DNA from: Lysinibacillus sp. B2A1
GTDB taxonomy: Bacteria; Bacillota; Bacilli; Bacillales_A; Planococcaceae
Direction: 5' to 3'
Length of the DNA: 64,000 nt
NCBI GenBank assembly: GCA_002973635.1
Contig: CP027224.1
Location: 1,870,501-1,934,500, forward strand
The position numbers were made by a program, and so were the translations under genes. The notes under the pieces were generated by a model that saw only the letters and a program-made list of their open reading frames with translations, had not been told where the DNA came from and did no database searches. Below, one piece after another: positions 1 through 6,571 of this stretch (position 1 is its first letter; every line of letters starts with the position of its first letter).

Positions 1-1
1 A

Positions 2-1234
2 TTACGCCAATGTTTTGTCCAATTTCGTTGTCAGCTTGTGCAAGAAAAGCTGATTGAGAATGAAGCTATTTTTATCGACGGAACTAAGATTGAAGCGAAT
101 GCCAACAAATTTACATTCGTGTGGAAAAAGTCGATTGAGAAATATCATAACGGACTAATTGAAAAGTCAAACCAGCTATACGATGAACTACTTGAAAAAG
201 AAATCATCCCAGAAATTGAACGGGAAAATGAAAAGGAATTAGCATTGGAAGACCTCGCTCAAATGGTCGAAAAAGTAGATGAAGCGATCGCTGAATATGA
301 TCGAAAAATTGAGGACTCATCAGATGTAGCAGAGCGAAAGGCTTTAAGAACGGAACGGAAATTCCCAAAGAAAGCCCGCAAACAATTAATCGACTATATT
401 GAACGCAAACTAAAATACCAAAGAGACTTCGAAATCTTTGACGAACGAAATAGTTATTCGAAAACAGACCCAGATGCGACATTTATGCGTATGAAAGATG
501 ACTATATGAAAAATGGTCAATTGAAGGCAGGTTATAACATACAAGTGGCAACAGAAGGTCAGTATGCGCTTGCCTACAGCATTTTTCCAAACCCAGCGGA
601 TACACGTACATTAATCCCATTTTTAGATGAAATCGAACAACATTATTTTAAGCTACCAAAACACATCGTCGCAGATGCCGGATATGGCAGTGAACAAAAT
701 TATGATGATATCCTTTCGAATCGTAAGCGAGAAGCTTTAATCACGTACACCATGTATGTAAAAGAACAGAAGAAAACGTATAAGCAAAACGAATTCAATA
801 CAGCGAACTGGGATTATGATAAAGAAAATGATCGATACACATGCCCAAACCAACAACATCTTGTATTTAAATATCGTACCACGAAAACGGATAAGTATGA
901 TTTCACGCGTGAGTTTAAGGTATATGAATGTGAAGACTGTTCCGGATGCCCCCTCCGTTCATTATGTACAAAAGCAAAAGAAGGAAATAATCGTAAGTTA
1001 ATGGTGAATGAGAAGTGGGAACAACAAAAAGAATATGTGAGAGCAAAGCTTTCAGAAGAAAAAACGAGTACCCTTTATCGTCAACGCAAAATTGACGTGG
1101 AACCAGTTTTTGGATTCTTGAAGGCTAATTTGCGTTTCACTCGATTTTCTGTACGAGGAAAATCGAAGGTGGAAAACGAGATGGGCCTCGCATTAATGGC
1201 CGTGAATTTAAGAAAATTCACAGCCATTAGCTAA
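2..1234 (+). CDS. IS1182-family transposase, 5' end outside window
   Basis: DDE transposase of the IS1182 family. The frame is open back to the window edge, reading through a GTG at 38, so the true start lies upstream and this is the C-terminal two thirds or more. Family signs are the segment FIDGTKIEANAN near residue 25, a metal-binding-like CEDCSGCPLRSLC segment, and the C-terminal VEPVFGFLKANLRFTRFSVRG block that carries the last catalytic Glu. No internal stop is seen, so the copy may be active. An inverted-repeat-like end follows the stop. What is seen is the intact 3' part; integrity of the whole element is unknown. Confidence 0.93.
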   Translation, partial: LRQCFVQFRCQLVQEKLIENEAIFIDGTKIEANANKFTFVWKKSIEKYHNGLIEKSNQLYDELLEKEIIPEIERENEKELALEDLAQMVEKVDEAIAEYDRKIEDSSDVAERKALRTERKFPKKARKQLIDYIERKLKYQRDFEIFDERNSYSKTDPDATFMRMKDDYMKNGQLKAGYNIQVATEGQYALAYSIFPNPADTRTLIPFLDEIEQHYFKLPKHIVADAGYGSEQNYDDILSNRKREALITYTMYVKEQKKTYKQNEFNTANWDYDKENDRYTCPNQQHLVFKYRTTKTDKYDFTREFKVYECEDCSGCPLRSLCTKAKEGNNRKLMVNEKWEQQKEYVRAKLSEEKTSTLYRQRKIDVEPVFGFLKANLRFTRFSVRGKSKVENEMGLALMAVNLRKFTAIS

Positions 1235-1263
1235 AAGCTATTTGGAGACAACATAAAAGATAG

Positions 1264-1301
1264 AGAAATCCGACTTTGAATGAATTCAAAGTCGGATTTC
1301 T
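1264..1301 (+). terminator. Perfect hairpin after the IS1182 transposase
   Basis: A 17-bp perfect inverted repeat (arms 1264-1280 and 1285-1301) with a 4-nt loop lies 30 bp after the transposase stop and inside the right end of the element. There is no long T run, so it may limit read-through or be an end structure of the IS. Confidence 0.6.
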
Positions 1302-1310
1302 CACGAATTG

Positions 1311-1335
1311 AAGCTAGTTATGTCCCAGCCTCTTC
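1311..1335 (+). repeat. Probable right terminal inverted repeat of the IS1182 element
   Basis: The sequence GTTATGTCCCAGCCTC matches, reversed, the GAGGCTGGGACATAAC type of end I associate with IS1182-family elements of Firmicutes. The matching left end is outside the window, so the boundary is inferred. Confidence 0.55.
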
Positions 1336-1426
1336 TAAAGAGCTTCTAGCTATGGACAAGAAAAAACCCCCAGCCGTACAATGAATTCAGGTCTGGTCAA
1401 CCGACTTCGTACGAAAGGGGATCCAA

Positions 1427-1903
1427 ATGGATAATAAAAGTTTAGCACACACAACATGGAATTGTAAGTATCACATCGTCTTTGCACCAAAATATAGAAG
1501 GCAGATTATTTATGGACAAATTAAAGCAGATGTAGGTAGAATTCTTCGTCAGTTATGTGAAAGAAAAGGAGTAGAAATTATTGAAGCAACTGCCTGCCCT
1601 GATCATATTCATATGTTGGTAAGTATTCCACCAAAATTAAGTGTTTCATCGTTTGTGGGTTATTTGAAAGGAAAAAGTAGTTTAATGATATTCGATCGAC
1701 ATGCGAACCTGAAATATAAATATGGAAACAGGAAGTTTTGGTGTCGCGGATATTATGTAGATACAGTAGGAAGAAACAGAAAAATCATTCAGGAATATAT
1801 AAAAAATCAATTGCAAGAGGATATTCTTGAGGATCAAATGAGCATGAAAGAATTTATTGATCCATTTACAGGAGAAGAAATAAAAGCAAAGAAGCGAAAA
1901 TAA
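1427..1903 (+). CDS. tnpA: IS200-family Y1 HUH transposase TnpA
   Basis: Single-strand DNA transposase of the IS200/IS605 superfamily, 158 aa, full length for the family. The HUH metal-binding motif is visible as DHIH (H60, H62) in CPDHIHMLVSIPP. The catalytic tyrosine is probably Y124 in EYIKNQ, followed by Q128. It starts with ATG six bases after AAAGGGG. The left-end hairpin overlaps the leader, which in this family also dampens translation. No accessory TnpB gene is present. The reading frame is intact and the transposase is probably functional. Confidence 0.95.
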   Translation: MDNKSLAHTTWNCKYHIVFAPKYRRQIIYGQIKADVGRILRQLCERKGVEIIEATACPDHIHMLVSIPPKLSVSSFVGYLKGKSSLMIFDRHANLKYKYGNRKFWCRGYYVDTVGRNRKIIQEYIKNQLQEDILEDQMSMKEFIDPFTGEEIKAKKRK

Positions 1904-2032
1904 TAAAACCACTTTAGTGGTAGCGTGAAAACGGAGTGCGGTTGGGGGACCTTTCAGTGTGTCTTTAGACATGGGCCAGTACCCCAGCGTTTCACGCGTA
2001 GAGCAAACCACCAGTTAGACTGGTGGTTCTGA
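1904..2032 (+). other. Structured right end of the IS200 element
   Basis: The 3' flank of tnpA is unusually structured. It contains a small ACCACTTTAGTGGT hairpin, complementary segments GCGTGAAA and TTTCACGC about 70 bp apart enclosing a G-rich segment, and the terminal hairpin at 2006-2028. Such long structured right ends usually accompany tnpB-bearing IS605 relatives, where they encode the guide (omega) RNA. Here tnpB is missing. Whether the stretch is transcribed is not known. Confidence 0.45.
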
Positions 2033-2238
2033 TTACCATTTTATATTGGAATAAACACTTACATATTTTATACTTATACTTTTTAGGAAAATATTTAGAA
2101 ATTTCAGAATTATCAATATGTAGAAGTTTTATGTAAATAACAAAAAAGTTCAACCAATTATTCCTATTTTCATAGCATTGAGGAAATTAGATTGGATTAC
2201 AAATTATAGATTAAAATGGGATTTTTTTATATTTATTG

Positions 2239-2267
2239 TTGACAATTGTAAGATTTTATAATTTAAT
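2239..2267 (+). promoter_or_regulatory. Putative sigma-A promoter of the peptide cluster
   Basis: TTGACA at 2239-2244 is followed, 17 bp on, by TTTAAT at 2262-2267, some 40 bp before the first gene of the peptide island. The -35 is perfect and the -10 is moderate. The 2033-2238 stretch upstream is AT-rich with no coding signal. Confidence 0.5.
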
Positions 2268-2306
2268 GTAAATATAAGTTGATAAAAAAGGAAGGTGTTC
2301 ATCTAT

Positions 2307-2858
2307 TTGTTATATATAGAAAAAATATCCATTTTTTTAATATTAGGTTGTTTAACAATATTATTAATAAAAATGTTTTTATTAATAAAAAATAATAATA
2401 CAAACAAAATAGTTGATTATGTAAAAAATGATGAATTAATGACACCAGTACAATTTGAAAAGCTTATAATGAGCAGTCAATTTGAAAAAACATTAGATAT
2501 GTATAAACCGAAGATTTTAATACTTATTAGTAAAGATTGCCCGTATTGCAAAGAGATTTTTGAGATATATTGGAATGAATATCATAGTAAAGTAAATAAC
2601 TATAGAGATCTTTTTGTATTAGTAGAAGATATTGATGAGAATTCAGAATCTTTTCTAAAACTATATGATTTTAATTTCAATATTCTTAAATTTGATAGGC
2701 AATTTCTTACTGAAAATTCAATTGATACTGCCCCTTCATTTATTTATTTAAATGAAATAAATGAAATAATATTAAAAACACCAGAGGTTTATAGCTTTTT
2801 TAATTTAGTTTATGATTCTAATTCTACAATCAAAAAAAAGGAGGAAGTATTATTATGA
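2307..2858 (+). CDS. Membrane-anchored thioredoxin-like protein (CPYC)
   Basis: Predicted thiol-disulfide oxidoreductase, 183 aa from the TTG at 2307. That start sits 11 bases after AAGGAAGG, whereas the in-frame GTG at 2295 overlaps this site and is unlikely. One N-terminal membrane segment (about residues 8-28) is followed by a thioredoxin-like domain with C78-PY-C81 and a TAPSFIYL segment carrying the expected cis-proline. The active site would lie outside the membrane. Its stop overlaps the start of the cysteine-rich peptide gene by 4 bp, so the two are translationally coupled. Together with the second thioredoxin-like gene and the MauE-like gene it suggests disulfide formation or isomerisation on that peptide. 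Confidence 0.75.
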   Translation: MLYIEKISIFLILGCLTILLIKMFLLIKNNNTNKIVDYVKNDELMTPVQFEKLIMSSQFEKTLDMYKPKILILISKDCPYCKEIFEIYWNEYHSKVNNYRDLFVLVEDIDENSESFLKLYDFNFNILKFDRQFLTENSIDTAPSFIYLNEINEIILKTPEVYSFFNLVYDSNSTIKKKEEVLL

Positions 2859-3058
2859 GTAATTTTCTAAATAATTTAATTCAACCAGCAGCAAGATATG
2901 ATTGTTCAAACAAAGTTTTTTACAAATGGTGTCAAGGTGATTCACGTTGTGCTACACAGGGGATGATAGGAACTTTAGGAAGATGGGTTGACGCGAACAA
3001 CACGTCAGTCATATGTGATGCTAATATACAGCTTTGCAATTGTGGCTGCACTAAATAA
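2855..3058 (+). CDS. Small cysteine-rich peptide, candidate secreted peptide or bacteriocin
   Basis: 67-aa peptide starting with ATG 10 bases after AAGGAGG, overlapping the upstream thioredoxin-like gene by 4 bp. It has seven cysteines (C17, C26, C32, C54, C61, C63, C65) ending in CNCGCTK, and many Gly, Asn and Asp residues. No hydrophobic signal peptide and no double-glycine leader is visible; the first 16 residues could be a short leader. I do not recognise the family. The neighbours (two thioredoxin-like proteins, a MauE-like protein, an ABC exporter without a C39 peptidase domain) point to an exported, disulfide- or thioether-crosslinked peptide. Bacteriocin, signalling peptide and a MauA-like small subunit are all possible. 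The function is inference. Confidence 0.7.
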   Translation: MSNFLNNLIQPAARYDCSNKVFYKWCQGDSRCATQGMIGTLGRWVDANNTSVICDANIQLCNCGCTK

Positions 3059-3237
3059 AACTATATAAAAATGGCTCTTCACTAAAATGTGTGCTTGACT
3101 GTATAAGCCGTTACAGGTGGATGCTTTCTGCAGGCACGGCTTTCCTGTTTGCCGTTTTGCTTTCGGTACAAAAACTCGCCACCTTCCACTCCATATCCAG
3201 TCTATTAAATTGCAAGTACATATTTTGGTGTTGACCC

Positions 3238-3293
3238 ATAAAAATAGTCTAATATTATTAAATAAAAATTAAATATAAAAATAGTCTAATATT
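3238..3293 (+). repeat. Two 19-bp direct repeats upstream of the exporter gene
   Basis: ATAAAAATAGTCTAATATT occurs exactly twice, at 3238-3256 and 3275-3293, a 37-bp step. A pair of identical direct repeats ahead of a gene is the usual form of a response-regulator site, but no regulator is encoded nearby. Confidence 0.7.
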
Positions 3294-3338
3294 GTAGAAT
3301 TAGAATTTATAATAAAGGTTGGACTTTAAAGGTTCAGC

Positions 3339-3376
3339 AAACCGTAGACAGTTTTCCTTTGTCTACGGTTTTTTTA
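3339..3376 (+). terminator. Intrinsic terminator or attenuator before the ABC gene
   Basis: Arms AAACCGTAGACA (3339-3350) and TGTCTACGGTTT (3360-3371) pair perfectly and run into a T tract. It lies 83 bp before the ABC gene, so it ends the peptide transcript or limits read-through, which would let the peptide be made in excess of the exporter. Confidence 0.85.
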
Positions 3377-3458
3377 GATCATTTTAGCTAATTCTTCCGT
3401 GGGGATAGTTTTATTTAAATATAGTTTTCAATAAATAATTATTAGGGAGAACTTAAAA

Positions 3459-5227
3459 ATGTTATTTTATATAATAAATTTTTATATTAAAAATTGTTTA
3501 AAATTATCAATTTTTAATATAAGTTTAAAAATAATAAATGGTTTTTCTCCAGTAATTTCGATATATTTCTTCCAACTGTTAATTAATGAGATACTAAATT
3601 ACATAAATGGGGAATCTGAACTAAAAAAATTAATAATACTTTTTTTGCTTCAAATTTTACTATTAATTATTCCTTATTCTATAAATCACTTACTTTCAAT
3701 AAATCAACAAATACTTACAAATAAAGTAACAAAAATCCTTACAAATGAAATTTTTTTTAAAACCTCTCAAACAGAATTTTTAAATTTTGAAAACCCTGAA
3801 TTTTATGATTCTTACCAAAGAGTCATTTCAAATAAAGAAAATTTGAATAATGCTTTTAATGCTTTGACCTATCTTGTTAGTGCTTTAATAAGTCTAATAT
3901 CTTCACTGGCGTTACTAACAATTATTGATAGTTTAGTTGTAATAATAGTAATTTTGGGGGTTATTCCTTATTTCATAATTCAGCTTAAATTCTCTAAAAA
4001 AAATTTCCTATTTTTATCAAATTTAATACCTATACATAGGAAGGAACAGTATATCTCATTTGTACTTAGCCAACGAAATATGTTAAAGGAGACCATTATT
4101 TTTAATAGCTTTGATTTTTTTGTGAAAAGGTGGAATAACTATTTTCATGAATATACAGATTCCGAAATAAATTTCATGAAAATCAAAATTAAATATCTTT
4201 TTTTATCAGAGATAATTCTAGTGCTAACATATGCTTTTTCTGGAATTATTGTAATTTTGAATTTACAAACAAGTACTACGGCTGGGGGGTATTAGCAACT
4301 TTACAAGCAATTCAGTTATTACAAAGCAATTTAAGCCTTTCTACTAAATATTTTTCAGATTATAAAAATTCGTCTTACTTTATTAAAGATTTTCTGGAAT
4401 TTGTAAAAACTCCAGGAAAATCAGAAAAGGAGTATTCAGTATCAATTAAAGAAGAGTTTAGAATAAAAAATATTAAAATTAAAGATCTTTCTTTTAAATA
4501 TCCAAATATGAGTGAAAATATATTAAAAAATATAAATTTGGAAATAAATTATGGCGAGAAGGTTGCTATTGTCGGTGAGAACGGTAGTGGCAAAACAACC
4601 TTAATGAAAACCATTTTAGGCCTATATTCTAACAAAAGTGAAAATATAAAAATAAACAATATTAAATTTAATGATTTGGACATTAAGAAATATCAAGAAA
4701 AAATTTCCGTTTTATTCCAAGACTTTGTTCATTATGAACTCACAGTTAATGAAAATATTTCATTTGAAAATGTTGAGAATTGCGATAATTCTCGCATCAA
4801 GAATGCTATCAATAAGGTTGGCTTAACAGAATTTGTTGAGAACTTACCTCATAAGTATGACTCGGTATTGGGACGACAGTTTGAGGGAGGAAATGAATTA
4901 TCAGGAGGTCAATGGCAAAAAATTGCATTAGCAAGAGCGTTATATCGTGATAGTGATTTAATTGTGTTGGATGAACCGTCTTCTGCGCTTGATCCGATTG
5001 CAGAAAAAGAAATTATGAATAACCTTTTAAATATTTACGAAGGTTCAATTTTATTTGTTACTCATCGATTAAAAATAGCCGCCTTAGCAGATAGAATTAT
5101 CGTTTTAAAAAATGGTGTAATTATAGAAGAAGGTACTCATCAAGAGTTAATAGATAAAAAAGGATATTATAACGAAATGTATAATGCCCAAAATAACATT
5201 CATAATATTGAATTTTTAGTTCACTAA
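3459..5227 (+). pseudogene. ABC exporter (TMD-NBD) split by a one-base shift in a G run
   Basis: A fused membrane/ATPase exporter whose frame breaks at 4284-4289. The first frame (3459-4295) encodes 278 aa of transmembrane domain and stops just after six Gs. With seven Gs the frame continues without a stop to 5227, giving about 589 aa, the normal size. The second part has Walker A (GENGSGKTT), a signature LSGGQWQK, and Walker B with LIVLDEPSSALD; a separate ATG at 4508 would make only a bare ATPase. There is no C39 peptidase domain. Alternatives are a sequencing error, phase variation by G-tract slippage, frameshifting, or real decay. It presumably exports the cysteine-rich peptide encoded upstream. 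Confidence 0.8.
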
Positions 5228-5255
5228 TAACTTTTTAATTAGGGAGGGAAGAATT

Positions 5256-5792
5256 TTGTATTCTATATATTGGATAAGTAATTTTCTTTTAATTTTTTTA
5301 ATATTCATTTTTAGTACTTCTGCTTTGGATAAAGCAATTAATTTTAAGAAAAGTATTGTAACTTTTTCTAATTTTGGTATTAAGAAAAATTATGCTCAAA
5401 TTGCTTTAGTATTTTTATTAGTCATAGAATTTTATATTGCTATATCTTTGAAATTAATGGGCGTTACATTAATTAATTTACTTTTTATCACTATTTTTTT
5501 TATCACTGTATCAGTAGTAATATTTATAAATATCAAGAACGGGAAAAAAAATATTTCCTGTGGATGTGGTGGGATTTTAGAAAATGATAATCTATCATAT
5601 TCGATCATCATAAGGAATATAATTTTTATTCTAATAAGCTTATTTTTATACGATAAAGAATTAGATATTTCTAATGCTCATTTAATTATTATTTTTATTG
5701 TCATAGCTTCAATAGGATTTATTAACTTATCAATAAAAAATCTTAGAAATTTCAAAAAGAATATGATTAACATTATTGAAAAATTACAATAA
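5256..5792 (+). CDS. MauE/DoxX-like redox-associated membrane protein
   Basis: 178-aa integral membrane protein with about four hydrophobic segments, starting with TTG 6 bases after AGGGAGGGAA. A short cytoplasmic or external loop carries SCGCGG (C102, C104), the paired-cysteine feature seen in MauE-type proteins of methylamine dehydrogenase maturation, which work with the thioredoxin-like MauD. Here it is followed by such a protein at 5843. It probably shuttles electrons across the membrane for thiol chemistry on the cysteine-rich peptide. The family call rests on topology plus the cysteine motif and is moderate. Confidence 0.65.
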   Translation: MYSIYWISNFLLIFLIFIFSTSALDKAINFKKSIVTFSNFGIKKNYAQIALVFLLVIEFYIAISLKLMGVTLINLLFITIFFITVSVVIFINIKNGKKNISCGCGGILENDNLSYSIIIRNIIFILISLFLYDKELDISNAHLIIIFIVIASIGFINLSIKNLRNFKKNMINIIEKLQ

Positions 5793-5842
5793 AATCAAGA
5801 TTTGAAATATAAACCTAATATTAAAAAGAGAGGAAGATGAAA

Positions 5843-6373
5843 ATGTTTATTAATTTTATTATTGGAATAATTGCTGTAGTTTTACTTGTAGAAACATATG
5901 TAATTTATAGTTTAATTAAACTTATAAAGAATTTCTTAACGGAAATTCATTCAATAAAAGGTATTCAATTTGGTACAATTGCACAGGGAGACTTAGCTCC
6001 TTTATTTAGAGCAGAAAATCAAAATAAGTCTAGAATAGTTTTAAAAGATATTTTAAGAAATAATGAAGTGACTTTATTATTTTTAAGTAATACTTGTTCT
6101 CAATGTCAAGAAGTTTTGAAGAATAGTAATGAAATCTTTAATGATTCTACAAGATATACCATTATTATTATTCAAGACCAATTAAAAGAAGAAATGTTCT
6201 TAAATAATGAAAAAATCAGTTTGATAGTTGCACCAGATTTATTTAAAAATTATAAAGTAACAAAAACACCCTACCTTTATTTTGTAGATAAGAACGGTCT
6301 AGTGAATTTTTCTACAGAAATATCAAATCCTAAGCATCTTAAGAAGTTATTAGTATTAGAAGATGCTTCTTAA
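5843..6373 (+). CDS. Membrane-anchored thioredoxin-like protein (CSQC), MauD/TlpA type
   Basis: 176 aa from the ATG at 5843, six bases after AGAGGAAG; the ATG at 5837 abuts that site and is unlikely. An N-terminal membrane anchor (about residues 4-26) is followed by a TlpA/MauD-like domain with C85-SQ-C88 and a TKTPYLYF cis-proline segment. It is the second thiol oxidoreductase of the island and is distinct in sequence from the first. Paired with the MauE-like gene just upstream it forms a MauE-MauD-like module. A strong terminator follows, closing the island. Confidence 0.75.
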   Translation: MFINFIIGIIAVVLLVETYVIYSLIKLIKNFLTEIHSIKGIQFGTIAQGDLAPLFRAENQNKSRIVLKDILRNNEVTLLFLSNTCSQCQEVLKNSNEIFNDSTRYTIIIIQDQLKEEMFLNNEKISLIVAPDLFKNYKVTKTPYLYFVDKNGLVNFSTEISNPKHLKKLLVLEDAS

Positions 6374-6389
6374 GTTATAATATTTCTTT

Positions 6390-6448
6390 AAAAAACGAAA
6401 CTGGTGAGAATTAACAGCTTAATTCCTTTTTTACCTGTTTCGTTTTTT
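6390..6448 (+). terminator. Terminator closing the peptide island
   Basis: AAAAAACGAAAC with GGT pairs with ACC and GTTTCGTTTTTT across a 27-nt loop, giving A and T runs on both sides, so it can act in both directions. Confidence 0.8.
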
Positions 6449-6571
6449 ACTTTTTTGAATATCTATAACTCCCTACGTTAATTTAAATGACTGTGGATAA
6501 TCGACACATGACCAATCATGTTAATATATGATAAAATTCATCTATCTAATGTGAACTGTGAGTTGAGATGT

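Larger units (their letters stand above)
1367..2032 (+). mobile_element. IS200/IS605-type element with tnpA only
   Basis: The single-strand transposase gene is bracketed by secondary structure, as in IS200-type elements. On the left, 1367-1420 folds as CCCC/CGTAC paired with GTACG/GGGG just before the gene. On the right, a strong hairpin with arms 2006-2014 and 2020-2028 follows a structured stretch. There are no inverted terminal repeats and no tnpB. The exact ends are estimated. It lies directly next to the IS1182 end, so this edge is a mobile-element hot spot. Confidence 0.75.
3059..3458 (+). other. 400-bp intergenic stretch with hairpins and direct repeats
   Basis: After the peptide gene comes a segment of higher GC than the island (about 3090-3210) with the arms AAGCCGT and ACGGCTT enclosing about 25 nt. 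The AT-rich base composition then returns with a direct repeat and a terminator before the ABC gene. No coding frame is supported. The GC-richer block looks like a small inserted sequence. Confidence 0.5.

Noticed and set aside
4508..5227. Stand-alone ABC ATPase gene
   Set aside because: The reading frame is open upstream to the G tract with linker-like sequence, so it is the second half of a broken fused exporter.
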